NCBI GenBank assembly: GCA_036262035.1
Contig: DATAJS010000032.1
Location: 310,001 to 374,000 of the forward strand
Reading direction: 5' to 3'
Source: Burkholderiales bacterium
GTDB lineage: Bacteria > Pseudomonadota > Gammaproteobacteria > Burkholderiales > SG8-41
DNA: 64,000 nt
In this document: one piece after another, positions 10,681 through 19,521 of the stretch
Position numbering within the stretch: position 1 is the first letter of the stretch
Layout: every line of letters starts with the position of its first letter
The notes under the pieces: model-generated
Told to the model about the DNA's origin: nothing
Seen by the model: only the letters and a program-made list of their open reading frames with translations
Databases searched by the model: none
Program-made: the position numbers and the translations under genes

Positions 10681-12020
10681 CACGCGCTCTTCGCGAGCTC
10701 GGGACGGCGCGGCTCGCGCGCGTCGCCGGCCTCGGTTTCGAGCGTGGTCACGCCGCCCATGCCCTGCGCGTCGGGCGTGCGCGCGAGCGCGAGGTCCTCG
10801 GGAAAGCGATACGCGGCCTGCACGCTGCGCTCGAGCAGGTCGAGCTCTTCGAGCAGCGCCTTGTGCCGCCGCTCGGGCAGCGCGTGGACGAGGTTCTCGA
10901 GCATCGCCCGCAGGCGCCGCGGGATCTGGATGTTCTCGGCGCCGGCGATGCGGATCTCGCGGCAGGCGAGATGGACGTAATCCTCCCAGTTCGGGGTGCG
11001 CACGATCACGCGCGCGCGGCCGGCCGGGTCGGAGATCTGGTCGTGCTTGAGGTGGCGCTCGCCGGCGACGCGCAGCAGGCGGTGGATCTGGTCGATCGCG
11101 AGCACCGCGGTGGTCGGATCGTTGATCGCCTTGGACAGGGCCTTCAGCGCGATGTCGCAGAGGATGCGGAACGAGAACGTCGTGTCCTGCTCCATCGTGC
11201 GCTCCGGCCCGACCGCGACCGCTTCGCGCAGCGGCTCGGGGTCGAGCGCGCGCGCATCGCCGTACAGCCTGAACAGCGGCTCGTCGACGGCGAGGAAATC
11301 GCCGACGTGCGGCACGAGCTCGACGGTGCCGCCGGTCGAGCTCGCCAGCTCGAAGAGGGCCGGGTAATTCACCGCGAGCACGGTCCCCGAGCCGCCTTCG
11401 TGGGTGACGACCGCGTCGGCCTCGCCGAGCGCCTGCGGCGACGGCGCGTCGGTGCGCGTGATCGCGGCGCCGAGGTCGCGCGCGTGGACCCCTTCCAGCA
11501 CCGCGATGCCCGACTCGCCGACTCGCCACACGATGCTCGCGGGACGCAGCAGGCGCGCGGCGTAATCGATGAGGAAGAGGAACATCACCAGCGAGAACAG
11601 ACCGAGCAGCGCGGCGGTGAACACGCTGAACTGCTGCACCGTCGACTCCATGCGGTCGAGCGCGCGCAGCGCGTACAGGAGCGTGAACACGAACAGGCCG
11701 ACGGTGTAGCGCACGGTGTTGTCGCGCAGCAGCGTGGTCGCGATGATGCGCGGCGTGAGCTGTCCGCTCGCCACCTGGATCGCCACCAGCAGCGAGCCGA
11801 AGGTGAACACCATGAACGAGAGCGTCATGGTGATGATCGTCTGGTAGAGGGAGGTCGCGCCGGGCACCGCGAGGCCGAGGAGCGTCCAGCCCAGCCTCGC
11901 GTCCAGGCCCTGGATGAAGCGCGACACGAGCATCTCGGTCGCGATGGCGAAGAACGGGACGACCCACAGCGACGCCCTGGCGTAGCTGACGAGACGATAC
12001 AGGTCGCGCCAGGAGATCAC
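10680..12020 (-). CDS. DUF2254 family membrane protein
   Basis: A 446-residue protein with four hydrophobic segments in the first 160 residues (LWVVPFFAIATEML, LLGLAVPGATSLYQTI, LSFMVFTFGSLLVAI, FVFTLLYALRAL) followed by a soluble domain. DUF2254 signatures are visible: SFMVFTFGSLLVAIQVASGQLTPRI and the later FRILCDIALKALSKAINDPTTAV. Start is GTG at 12020. The family's function is unknown; a channel-like or mechanosensing role has been suggested by topology only. Directly coupled to the downstream glucosidase. Confidence 0.85.
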
Positions 12021-12040
12021 GTTTCGCGGGCGGGCGAAGA

Positions 12041-12658
12041 TCAGCGCGGCCCGCCCGCGGGCGCCGCGGCGAGGTCGTTCTGGCGCGAGATGCGGATCGC
12101 CTCCGCGATGCGCTTCGAGACCTCGCCGAGCGCGCGCGTGTGCGCCGCGACGAGGTCGTGATAGCTCGAACCGGTGACCACTTCCGACAGCCGCGTGCGT
12201 CCTATCTGGGGCGAGCCCGTCCGGCCGCGCCTCAGCGTCCAGACCACCTCGAGGGTCGCCGCCTTGCTGAGCACCGAATCGAAGCGCTGTACGTCGAGCA
12301 GCACCTGGTAGTCGCTCTCACCGGGATCGCGCGTGGTCTGCGGCGCGACGCGCGCGTTGTCGAGCTGATGAGCGAGGTTGGACGCGACCGCGCGGGCGAT
12401 CGAATCCCTGAGCGGCTCGGCCCAGCGCACCTGCTCGGCGATGCGCACTTCGCCGCCGCTCATGCGCAGCACGAACTGCGGCCGGTCGACGAGGTCCGGT
12501 ATCGACACCGGCCCCACGACGACGCCGTAATCCTGCGAGGCGAGCGACGCGCGCTCGTCGCCCGAGCTTTCGGAGAGCGTGTAGAACGATTCCCTGGGCG
12601 ATGCGCCGCACGCGGCGAGCACGAGCGCCAAAACGATCGACGGTGCGGCCCGCTTCAT
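12041..12658 (-). CDS. pqiC: PqiC-type ABC transport auxiliary lipoprotein
   Basis: A 205-residue lipoprotein: signal with lipobox LAAC at about residues 14-17, then FYTLSESSGD and the family motif VVVGPVSIPDLVDRPQFVLR, and a later AEPLRDSIARAVASNLA. This is the PqiC/YmbA (DUF330) family, the outer-membrane partner that joins the periplasmic PqiB tunnel in MCE-type lipid transport. It overlaps pqiB by 4 nt (ATGA), as in other pqi operons. Confidence 0.9.
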   Translation of the reverse strand: MKRAAPSIVLALVLAACGASPRESFYTLSESSGDERASLASQDYGVVVGPVSIPDLVDRPQFVLRMSGGEVRIAEQVRWAEPLRDSIARAVASNLAHQLDNARVAPQTTRDPGESDYQVLLDVQRFDSVLSKAATLEVVWTLRRGRTGSPQIGRTRLSEVVTGSSYHDLVAAHTRALGEVSKRIAEAIRISRQNDLAAAPAGGPR

Positions 12659-14337
12659 GGCGTGTCCTCCTTCTTGCCCATGAGGAGCGCGCTCGGATTG
12701 CGCTCGAGGTAATCGGCGAGCATGCGGAACGCGTGGGCGGCTTTCTGCACTTCGCGCATCGTCGATCGCGCATCCTGCTGGATCGGCGACTCCGATGCGA
12801 GCATGCGGTCGGCGCTGACCAGCGCCTTGCGTGCGTCGACGATCATCTGGCCGGCTTCGGGCACGACCTCGACGTCGACGCGCTGGAGCAGCCTGGTGCC
12901 GCTCTGCAGCGTCTGCCGCAGGTCGGGCGTGACCTCGGTGTCGACGCGTCTGATCAGCTTGTCGGCGCTGCCCATCATGGTGCGCGCGTCGCGCGCGATC
13001 TCGTCGAGCGGCAGGCGGTCGATCTTCGCCGCGACCGACGCGATCGCCTGCTGCAGCTCCTGGCGCGCGCCGGGCGTCGTCGGCAGCACCGTCGGGGTGG
13101 CCGCCCAGTTCATCGGCGCCTTCTTCGCCTGCGGGAAGAAGTCGAGCGCCACGTAGAGCTGGCCGGTGAGCAGGCTGCCGGTGCGAAGCTGCGCGCGCAG
13201 TCCCTTGTCGACGAGGCGGTCGATGAAAGCCTGGCGCGCCTCCGGCGCCTTGGCGGCGATGCGGCTGCGCAGCCGCATGCGCTCGGCGTAGATGTTGACG
13301 TCGACCGGTATGATGATCTGGCCCGTCTTCGGATCGATGTCGGCGCGGATGGCGACCACCTCGCCGACCACGACCCCGCGGAAATCGACCGGCGCGCCCG
13401 GCGCGAGACCGCGCACCGATTCGCTGAAGACCAGCACGAACTTCGCGAGGTCGGTGTCGGGGTTCTTCAACGCCTCGGCGCGGTTCGGATAGAGCCTGAA
13501 CGGCGTCTCGGTCGTCGCCGCGGTCACGACGCGGCCGTTATCGTCGGGCGTCTCGAACGCGATGCCGCCGAGCAGCAGCGACACCACCGACTGCATCTGC
13601 ACCTCGATGCCGCTCGCGTCGAGCTTGAGGTCGACCCCGCTCGCGTTGAAGAAGCGCGTGTTGGTGGTGACGAACTGCACGAAAGGCTCGTTGACGAAGA
13701 CCTTGAGCGTGACGCCCTTGCCGTCCTTGTCGAGCTGGTAGCTCGTCACCTGTCCGGCCTGGAGCTTGCGGAAGAACACCGGCGATCCGCTGTCGATCGA
13801 CGCGAGGTTGTGGCTGCGGAGCGTGAACTCGCGCCCGGGGGTGTCGATAGTGACGATGGGCGGCGTCTCGAGGCCCGCGAAGCTCGCGCGGTGCTTGTTC
13901 GATTTTCCGGTATCCACGCCGATGTACGAGCCGGAGAGCAGCGTCGACAGTCCCGACACCGTGCCGCCCGAGATGCGCGGCCGCACCACCCAGAAGCGCG
14001 TATCTTCGACGAGGTGTGGCGAGAAGTCCTTCACCAGCTCTGCCGTGGCGACGACACGCTTGAGGTCCTTGTCGAGCGTCACCGCCTTCACCATGCCGAT
14101 CTCGACGTCCTTGTACTTGACCTTGGTCTTGCCGGCCTCGAGCCCTTCGGCGTTCTGGAACGTGACGGTGATCGTCGGACCTCTTTCCATGATCGCCTTG
14201 ACCGCGAGCCAGCCGCCGATCAGCGCCGACACGATCGGAATCAGCCAGACGATTTGGAACGACCAGCGCGATTTCGGCTGCTCGCGCGCCGTCGCGACGC
14301 GGTCGAGGTTGTCGGACTCAGGCGTGTGCTCGGCCAT
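12655..14337 (-). CDS. pqiB: PqiB, MCE-domain intermembrane lipid-transport protein
   Basis: A 560-residue protein with one N-terminal transmembrane helix (FQIVWLIPIVSALIGGWLAV) and three MlaD/MCE domains. The first begins at GPTITVTFQNAEGLEAGKTKVKYKDVEIG, the second near PPIVTIDTPGREFTLR, and the third near VLVFSESVRGLAPGAPVDFRGVVVGEV. A C-terminal helical region with pairs of heptad-like segments would form the needle. In the Pqi system, hexamers of PqiB span the periplasm to move lipids. It overlaps pqiA-2 by 20 nt and pqiC by 4 nt. Confidence 0.92.
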   Translation of the reverse strand: MAEHTPESDNLDRVATAREQPKSRWSFQIVWLIPIVSALIGGWLAVKAIMERGPTITVTFQNAEGLEAGKTKVKYKDVEIGMVKAVTLDKDLKRVVATAELVKDFSPHLVEDTRFWVVRPRISGGTVSGLSTLLSGSYIGVDTGKSNKHRASFAGLETPPIVTIDTPGREFTLRSHNLASIDSGSPVFFRKLQAGQVTSYQLDKDGKGVTLKVFVNEPFVQFVTTNTRFFNASGVDLKLDASGIEVQMQSVVSLLLGGIAFETPDDNGRVVTAATTETPFRLYPNRAEALKNPDTDLAKFVLVFSESVRGLAPGAPVDFRGVVVGEVVAIRADIDPKTGQIIIPVDVNIYAERMRLRSRIAAKAPEARQAFIDRLVDKGLRAQLRTGSLLTGQLYVALDFFPQAKKAPMNWAATPTVLPTTPGARQELQQAIASVAAKIDRLPLDEIARDARTMMGSADKLIRRVDTEVTPDLRQTLQSGTRLLQRVDVEVVPEAGQMIVDARKALVSADRMLASESPIQQDARSTMREVQKAAHAFRMLADYLERNPSALLMGKKEDTP

Positions 14338-14962
14338 CGTTGTTCTCCAGAGGGTCCCAGATGAGGCGCGGGTCGAAGCTCATGGCCGCGACCATCGTCA
14401 GCACGACCACCGCCGCGAACGCGAGCGCCGCGGGGCCCGCGTTGATGGTGGCCACGGCCTTGAGCTGCACCAGCGCCACGAGCAGCGCGATCACGTAGAT
14501 GTCGAGCATCGACCAGCGGCCGACGAGCTCGACGACGCGGTACAGCCTGGTGCGCTGCACCGGCTGCCACGTCGATCGCATCTGCACCGAGGTGTTGAGG
14601 AACGCGAGCGCGATGATCTTGGCGAGCGGCACCACCACGCTCGCGACGAACACCACGATCGCGAGCGGCCACGAGCCCGACACCCAGAGATAGACGACGC
14701 CGCTCATGATCGTGTCGGTCTGCGAGCCGAGGATCGAGCTCGACTCCATCACCGGCAGCACGTTCGCCGGGATGTAGAGGATGACCGACGCGATCAGCAG
14801 CGCCCAGGTGCGCGTGATGCTGTTCGGCTTGCGGAAGTGCATCGACGCGCCGCAGCGCGGGCACCAGCCTTCGTGAGCGCCCGGCGCGGGCCGCGCGAGC
14901 TTGCCGCAGGTGTGGCAGGCCATGAGGCCGAGCCGGTACGCGCTCGCGCCGGTCGCGCTCAT
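14318..14962 (-). CDS. pqiA: PqiA, second half (separate ORF)
   Basis: A 214-residue inner-membrane protein with an N-terminal zinc-ribbon-like segment (CHTCGKLARP...WCPRCGASMHFRK) and four transmembrane helices typical of one PqiA domain (SITRTWALLIASVILYIPANVLP, VVPLAKIIALAFLN, RWSMLDIYVIALLVALVQL). In E. coli PqiA both halves are one 417-residue protein; here they are separate overlapping genes. ATG at 14962 overlaps the stop of the first half (ATGA). Confidence 0.9.
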   Translation of the reverse strand: MSATGASAYRLGLMACHTCGKLARPAPGAHEGWCPRCGASMHFRKPNSITRTWALLIASVILYIPANVLPVMESSSILGSQTDTIMSGVVYLWVSGSWPLAIVVFVASVVVPLAKIIALAFLNTSVQMRSTWQPVQRTRLYRVVELVGRWSMLDIYVIALLVALVQLKAVATINAGPAALAFAAVVVLTMVAAMSFDPRLIWDPLENNDGRAHA

Positions 14963-15567
14963 CTCGAGGCATCCAGTCTCTGCCACAGCTCGCGCGGCTC
15001 GAAGCTCGACAGCGTCGCCGCGGTCAGCACGACCAGCGTCGCGAGCGACCACAGCGCGATGCCGGGAACGATCTCGGCGAGGTGCGCGAGCTTCACCAGG
15101 GCGACGAGCACGCCGAGCATCATCACCTCGGCCATGCGCCACGGCTGCGATGCGCGCAGCGCGCGGAACACCGCCGCGCCGGCCGGAGGCCGCTTGCGCG
15201 TGAGCAGCGGTCCGAGCAGCCACAGGATCGCGGCGAGCTCGATCAGCGGCGCGATCACCGTCGTGATGAGCACGAGCACGCCGACCGTCTTCATGCCGTT
15301 GAGATACACCGCGCGCGCCGCGCCGAAGAGCGTCGTCTGCACGAGCTCGCCGCCGACGCGCAGGCCCACCAGCGGGAACACGTTGGCCAGGAGGAACAGC
15401 ATCGCCGCCGCCGCGGCGAACGCGAGACCGCGCTCTACGCCGCCGGGCTGGTTGCGATAGAGCACCGCGCCGCAGCGGGCGCAGCGCGCGGCCGCCTTCT
15501 CGGCGAGCGGGATTTCACGCTGCAGCAGGTCGCATTCGTGGCAGGCGATGAGGGCGGCATCGTTCAC
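14959..15567 (-). CDS. pqiA: PqiA, first half (separate ORF)
   Basis: A 202-residue inner-membrane protein with zinc-ribbon cysteines (CHECD...CARCGA), then the PqiA helix pattern: LAFAAAAAMLFLLANVFPLVGLRVGG, GVLVLITTVIAPLIELAAILWLL, and RMAEVMMLGVLVALVKLAHLAEI with the conserved charged residues. It is the first gene of the pqiA1-pqiA2-pqiB-pqiC run; all junctions overlap by 4 or 20 nt, so a single coupled transcript is expected. Inner-membrane part of an MCE lipid-transport system. Confidence 0.9.
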   Translation of the reverse strand: MNDAALIACHECDLLQREIPLAEKAAARCARCGAVLYRNQPGGVERGLAFAAAAAMLFLLANVFPLVGLRVGGELVQTTLFGAARAVYLNGMKTVGVLVLITTVIAPLIELAAILWLLGPLLTRKRPPAGAAVFRALRASQPWRMAEVMMLGVLVALVKLAHLAEIVPGIALWSLATLVVLTAATLSSFEPRELWQRLDASR

Positions 15568-15585
15568 GGCATCCGCCTCGCGCGC

Positions 15586-15984
15586 TCAGAGCGGCGTGCA
15601 CGATCCGAAGAGCACGAACGCGCCTTCGCGATTCACCAGGGTGGTCGCCATCGTGCCGGCTTTCATGTCGATCGCCATCGTCCAGCCGAAACCGATCTCG
15701 GTGCCCTGGAGCAGCACCTGCACGCCGTCGGAGCTCTTGTCCATGAAGACGATGGGCGTCGTGCGGTTCGGCCCGGCGATCGTCTTCGCGTCGAGATCGA
15801 CCCGCATGAACGCGGGCGCGCCGATGTCCTGCGGGCGGCCCTTGAAGCACGCGGTGCCGGCGTCGCAGTCCATCGCCTCGACGGTCGCGCAGATGAAGCG
15901 CGAGGTGAGGCCGGTCTCTGCCGCGGACGCGGCGCCGCACGACACGCCCGCGAGGAGCGCGGCGGCGTACATCGAGGTCTTCAT
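15586..15984 (-). CDS. Exported protein of unknown function
   Basis: A 132-residue protein with a clear signal peptide (YAAALLAGVSCGAASAAE). The mature part contains five cysteines (ICATVEAMDCDAGTACFKG, terminal SCTPL) and a strand-rich pattern (FMRVDLDAKTIAG, GTMATTLVN), suggesting a small disulfide-stabilised beta protein in the periplasm. I do not recognise the family. It lies 18 bp upstream of pqiA-1 on the same strand and 9 bp after the Gly-zipper gene, so it could be transcribed with either. Confidence 0.6.
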   Translation of the reverse strand: MKTSMYAAALLAGVSCGAASAAETGLTSRFICATVEAMDCDAGTACFKGRPQDIGAPAFMRVDLDAKTIAGPNRTTPIVFMDKSSDGVQVLLQGTEIGFGWTMAIDMKAGTMATTLVNREGAFVLFGSCTPL

Positions 15985-15993
15985 GCGCGCTCC

Positions 15994-16455
15994 TTACTTG
16001 ATCGTGTAGCCGCGGCCTTCCATGCAGGCGGCGTAGGCGCGGTAATAGGTGTTGACGGTCTGCTGCTGTTGCGCGACCGCCTGCTCGTTGCGGGCGGCCT
16101 GGTTGCGGCGCGCTTCGCGACCGCCCATCATCGTGCCGGCGACCGCGCCGATGCCGGCGCCGCGCCCTGCGTCACCCGCGATCGCGCCGATCGCAGCACC
16201 CCCCAGCGCGCCGCGGGCCGCGCCGCGCACGCGCTCGCCGCCGCCCGTCGCCGGCCCGGTTTCCTGATAGACCGGCTGCGACGCCGCCGCCGGATCGATG
16301 CCGGTGGAGCGCTTCGCCCAGCCGTGGCATTCGCCTTCGTCGCGGTTCAGCTGCGCGGCGCTCTGGCCTTTCGCGGGGTAGACGATGGGTTGCTGCGCGC
16401 TTGCGCACGTCGCCGTCAACAGCGCCGCCAGCGCAAAGCACCTCGTGCGCGTCAT
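15994..16455 (-). CDS. Glycine-zipper exported protein
   Basis: A 153-residue protein with a signal peptide (RCFALAALLTATCASAQQ), a Cys-containing segment (DEGECHGWAKRSTGIDP), a YMGG-type glycine zipper (ARGALGGAAIGAIAGDAGRGAGIGAVAGTMMGG) and a C-terminal YRAYAACMEGRGYTIK, the tail common to many such proteins. The pattern predicts membrane insertion or outer-membrane association. ATG at 16455 overlaps the stop of the DUF3313 gene (ATGA), so expression is coupled to it and presumably controlled by the palindrome at 17196-17213. Confidence 0.75.
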   Translation of the reverse strand: MTRTRCFALAALLTATCASAQQPIVYPAKGQSAAQLNRDEGECHGWAKRSTGIDPAAASQPVYQETGPATGGGERVRGAARGALGGAAIGAIAGDAGRGAGIGAVAGTMMGGREARRNQAARNEQAVAQQQQTVNTYYRAYAACMEGRGYTIK

Positions 16456-17129
16456 TGCGGCGCCTTGCGCAGCTCGTCGAGGCGCTGCCTGAAGTTCCTG
16501 GCCCAGTAGTCGCTGATCGCCTGCAGGTGGTCCCACGTGATCTGGTCTCCCTGTGTCAGCGTCTTGTCACCCTTGCGATTGGCGACTGCCGCCGCGACGC
16601 GCTTGCCGCTCGGATCGAGCACTTCCATCTCGGCCTGCATCTCGACCACCTGCGGCGCCTTGCCGGCCGCCGCGCGCCCGAGGTTGAACACGACCTTGGC
16701 CGGCAGGACGTCGAGCGGCGTCATCGGTGCGGACACCGGCTGGATGCCGCTGATCGCGGTGCGGACTTCGAGGACGTCCGGACCCGGCGCGGTGACGATC
16801 TCGTAGCCGGGGGTCAGCGCTTTCCTGAACGACCCGAGGAAGGTGTCGGTCATGCGCTTCAACGCGTCGGGCTGCACGCCCTTGTACGACGTGCTCGGCG
16901 AGATGTACACCTCGGCCGGCCTCAACAGGATCTTGTTGTAGCCGCCGATCTTCGCCGACGGGTCGACGTAAGACACCACGCCCTCGCGGTCGGGCGCCGG
17001 CTTCAGCTTCGAGTAATCGCCGAGGAAACCCGAATTGAGGGGACGCTTGGCCGCCGCCTCACCGCCCTGCGCGAACGCAGGCGCGGCCGCGGCGAGCAGC
17101 GCGGCGATGACGCACGCTCGCAGTCTCAT
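16452..17129 (-). CDS. DUF3313 family exported protein
   Basis: A 225-residue protein with a signal peptide (CVIAALLAAAAPAFAQG). Mature features fit DUF3313 proteins: SGFLGDYSKLKPAPDREGVVSYVDPSA near the start, then a LRPAEVYI.P strand, GYEIVTAPGPDVLEVRTAISG and a final ITWDHLQAISDYWARNFRQRLDELR. The family is periplasmic or outer-membrane lipoprotein-like; this member has no lipobox cysteine. The palindrome centred 75 bp upstream suggests regulon control together with the coupled Gly-zipper gene. Confidence 0.78.
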   Translation of the reverse strand: MRLRACVIAALLAAAAPAFAQGGEAAAKRPLNSGFLGDYSKLKPAPDREGVVSYVDPSAKIGGYNKILLRPAEVYISPSTSYKGVQPDALKRMTDTFLGSFRKALTPGYEIVTAPGPDVLEVRTAISGIQPVSAPMTPLDVLPAKVVFNLGRAAAGKAPQVVEMQAEMEVLDPSGKRVAAAVANRKGDKTLTQGDQITWDHLQAISDYWARNFRQRLDELRKAPQ

Positions 17130-17195
17130 GTTCCTCTCCTGTGCGAATCCGTCGAAAGCGCGTAGTCACGGTACGCGGCGCACAGGAGCCGAACA

Positions 17196-17213
17196 ATTAG
17201 ACCTTGGTCCCAT
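17196..17213. promoter_or_regulatory. GGACC palindrome 4 (upstream of DUF3313 gene)
   Basis: ATTAGACCTTGGTCCCAT, with two arm differences from the consensus, is centred 75 bp from the ATG at 17129. It also covers the last codons and stop of the kinase remnant at 17197-17345. Confidence 0.65.
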
Positions 17214-17345
17214 CGAATGAGGCGCCGGAGCGCGCGGCGGAGGGAAGCTCGACGTGCATCGTCAGACCCGCCGCGGTCGCGCTCGACGCCCAGATCCGCC
17301 CGTCGTGCGCCTCGACGATGGAGCGGTTGATCAACCGCAGGACCC
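17197..17345 (-). pseudogene. 3' remnant of a second histidine kinase
   Basis: In a frame different from the response regulator gene, the sequence encodes INRSIVEAHDGRIWA followed by GLTMHVELPSAA and a stop at 17197-17199. This is the G2-proximal end of an HATPase_c domain (compare SISRSIIEAHAGRLRA in the kinase at 51077-53494). No start or upstream part of the kinase remains. A deletion appears to have joined this tail to the end of the response-regulator gene, which would also explain that protein's unusual C-terminal residues. Confidence 0.7.
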
Positions 17346-18020
17346 GAACGCTTCCTTGCGGTAGCGCGGCTCGGCGCGCGCGACGCCGAAGTCGCGCGGC
17401 TCGATGCCCGCGAGCGCGCACAGGCGCACCAGCCCGGCGACCGAGCGCGTCTGGAGCTTCTCCATGACGCGTGCGCGGTGGGCCTTGACCGTCTTCTCGG
17501 TGATGCCGAGATCGCCCGCGATCTGCTTGTTGAGGCGCCCGCTGATCACGCACTCCATCACCTCGCGCTCGCGCGGCGACAGTCTCGCGATGCGTTCGTA
17601 CACGTCGCTGCGCTCGCGGTCGGCGGCGGCGACGAGCTCGTGTCGCGCGAGAGCGGCCCCGATCGCCTGCACGATCGCCGCATCGTCCGCCGGCTTCTGC
17701 AGCACGTCGAGCGCGCCGTGCTTCATGGCGTGCACGCTCATCGGCACGTCGGCGTGGCCGGTGAGATACACGATCGGCAGCGACACGCCGCTCTCGAGCA
17801 TGCGGTCCTGCAATTGCGGGCCGGTCATGCCCGGCATCTGCACGTCCAGCATGACGCAGCCGACGCCCGAATACGGCAGGCGCTCGAGGAACGCCTGCGC
17901 CGAGCCGAAGTCCTCGACGTGCCAGCCCGCGCTGCGCACCAGGCGGGACAGGCCTTTGCGCGCGTCGTCGTCGTCGTCGATGACGAAGACGGTGACGCCT
18001 TTTTCGATTTCGGTTTTCAT
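17331..18020 (-). CDS. FixJ/NarL-type response regulator with LuxR-type HTH
   Basis: A 229-residue protein: receiver domain at residues 8-125 with acidic cluster DDDDD (15-19), phosphoacceptor Asp59 (MLDVQMPGMTG), Thr in YLTGHAD and Lys in LQKPAD; then a LuxR-family HTH at about 147-195 (LSPREREVMECVISGRLNKQIAGDLGI followed by TEKTVKAHRARVMEKL). This is the FixJ/TodT/StyR class, whose dimers bind short palindromes. It is the only response regulator in the window with a DNA-binding domain, so it is the best local candidate to bind the GGACC palindromes (inference). It lies 17 bp after a GAF kinase gene. The tail after RDFG looks altered by the deletion described at 17197-17345. Confidence 0.9.
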   Translation of the reverse strand: MKTEIEKGVTVFVIDDDDDARKGLSRLVRSAGWHVEDFGSAQAFLERLPYSGVGCVMLDVQMPGMTGPQLQDRMLESGVSLPIVYLTGHADVPMSVHAMKHGALDVLQKPADDAAIVQAIGAALARHELVAAADRERSDVYERIARLSPREREVMECVISGRLNKQIAGDLGITEKTVKAHRARVMEKLQTRSVAGLVRLCALAGIEPRDFGVARAEPRYRKEAFGSCG

Positions 18021-18037
18021 CGGTCGCCTCGTTTCGT

Positions 18038-19384
18038 TCACATCGCCACGCCGTCTTCCGCTCGCGCCGTGCACGGCAGGCTGAAGCGGAAAGCCGCGCC
18101 GCGCGGCACGTTCGGCTCGCACCAGATGCGGCCCCCGTACGATTCGACGATCGCACGGCACAGCGACAGCCCCACCCCCAGACCCTTGTGCTTGGTGGTC
18201 CAGAACGCCTCGAAAACCTTCGGCTGCCTGTCCGCCGGTATCCCCCGGCCGGTGTCTTTCACCGAGACGACGATCCCGGTCTTGTCGCTCGCCGAGACCG
18301 CGATGTTCAGGCGGCGCGCCCCTTCGAGCGCGCGCATCGCGTCGATCGAGTTCATCACGAGGTTGAGCAGCACCTGCTCGATCTGGGTCTTGTCGGCATG
18401 GACATAAGCCTCCGGCGCGGCCGAGAGGTCGACGTCGATCTGCTCGGTCATGAGCTCGCTGCGCACCAGGGCGAGCACGTCGCCGACCGCGTCGGCGATG
18501 TCGAACGTGGTGCGCGTGGTGCCGCGCCTGCGCAGCATCGCGCGCAGCGCGCCGAGGACCTCGTTCGCGCGCTTGTTCGACGCGACGATGTCCGCGAGGA
18601 TGTCGCGGATCTCGTCGACGTCGATGTCGCGGTGGTTGAGGAAGCGCAGGCCCGCCTGCGCGTTGTTCAGGATCGCGGCGAGCGGCTGGCAGAGCTCGTG
18701 CGCGAGCGACGCGACGAGCGGCGCGGTCTGCGCGACGCGCGCCGAGTGCCATTGATGGGTGCGCAGCTCGTCGATCTCCTGCTCGGCGCGCGCCTGCTCG
18801 GCGACCGCCTGCGCGCGCGCGATCGCGTGCGCGAAGATCTCGCCCAGCGCGGTGAGGCGGTTGACGGTGCGCAGCGGCCACGCGAGGAGCCGCCGCTTCG
18901 CGCCCGCGGTGAGGACGAAGCGCACGCGTCCGTCGACGCGCAGCGGCACGTGCAGCAGCGAGCGCACGCCGAGCTCGCGCATCGTGGCGGCGTCGGTGCG
19001 CGCGTCCGGCGGAGCGTCCTCGATGCGCGCGAAGGCGACGGCCTCGCCGCGCCCGACGGTGCGCGCGTAAGCCCACGGAAAGGCCGCGGCGTAATCGAGC
19101 TGCTCGCCGACCCGCGGCATGCCGGGGACGCACGCGACGTGCCGCAGGTAAGCGCCCGCGTTGCCCGCAAGCACTTCGACGATGCACGCTTGATCGATCG
19201 CGTTCGAGCGCAGCACGTCCTTCAGCGCGAGCTCGACTTCCTGGTAGACGCGGTGCCACGGCGCGCCCGCGAACGTCGTGGAGATGCGCGTGAGCACGCG
19301 CTCGAATTCGATCGCCGCCTGCTCGGTCTGCCGATGGCGGCCGCGCGCGAGCCGGCTCGATGCGCTTTCGGCGTGAAGCTGCAT
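18038..19384 (-). CDS. GAF-domain sensor histidine kinase
   Basis: A 448-residue soluble kinase. An N-terminal GAF-like sensor spans about residues 30-190 (YQEVELALKDVLRS, ELGVRSLLHVPLRVDGRVRFVL). HisKA follows with phospho-acceptor His in SLAHELCQPLAAILNNAQAG, then HATPase_c with N box NLVMNSIDA, G1 VKDTGRGIP, F box FEAFWTTK and G2 GLGVGLSLCRAI. The His-box style (AHELxQPLAAI) is that of FixL/TodS-like kinases paired with FixJ-type regulators, as found 17 bp downstream. ATG at 19384 is chosen; an in-frame ATG near 19440 is a possible longer start. No transmembrane helix, so a cytoplasmic signal is sensed. Confidence 0.87.
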   Translation of the reverse strand: MQLHAESASSRLARGRHRQTEQAAIEFERVLTRISTTFAGAPWHRVYQEVELALKDVLRSNAIDQACIVEVLAGNAGAYLRHVACVPGMPRVGEQLDYAAAFPWAYARTVGRGEAVAFARIEDAPPDARTDAATMRELGVRSLLHVPLRVDGRVRFVLTAGAKRRLLAWPLRTVNRLTALGEIFAHAIARAQAVAEQARAEQEIDELRTHQWHSARVAQTAPLVASLAHELCQPLAAILNNAQAGLRFLNHRDIDVDEIRDILADIVASNKRANEVLGALRAMLRRRGTTRTTFDIADAVGDVLALVRSELMTEQIDVDLSAAPEAYVHADKTQIEQVLLNLVMNSIDAMRALEGARRLNIAVSASDKTGIVVSVKDTGRGIPADRQPKVFEAFWTTKHKGLGVGLSLCRAIVESYGGRIWCEPNVPRGAAFRFSLPCTARAEDGVAM

Positions 19385-19521
19385 GGTCGTTGTACTGATG
19401 CTTTTCCCCCCGCTTGCGCAGCCACCTCCAGTGTCGCGCATACGCGCGGCAGCCGCAACGCGTGGCGACGTCAGGAGAATACGACGGCTGCATGTCGGAT
19501 AAAGCCCGACACGCGGCGTTG

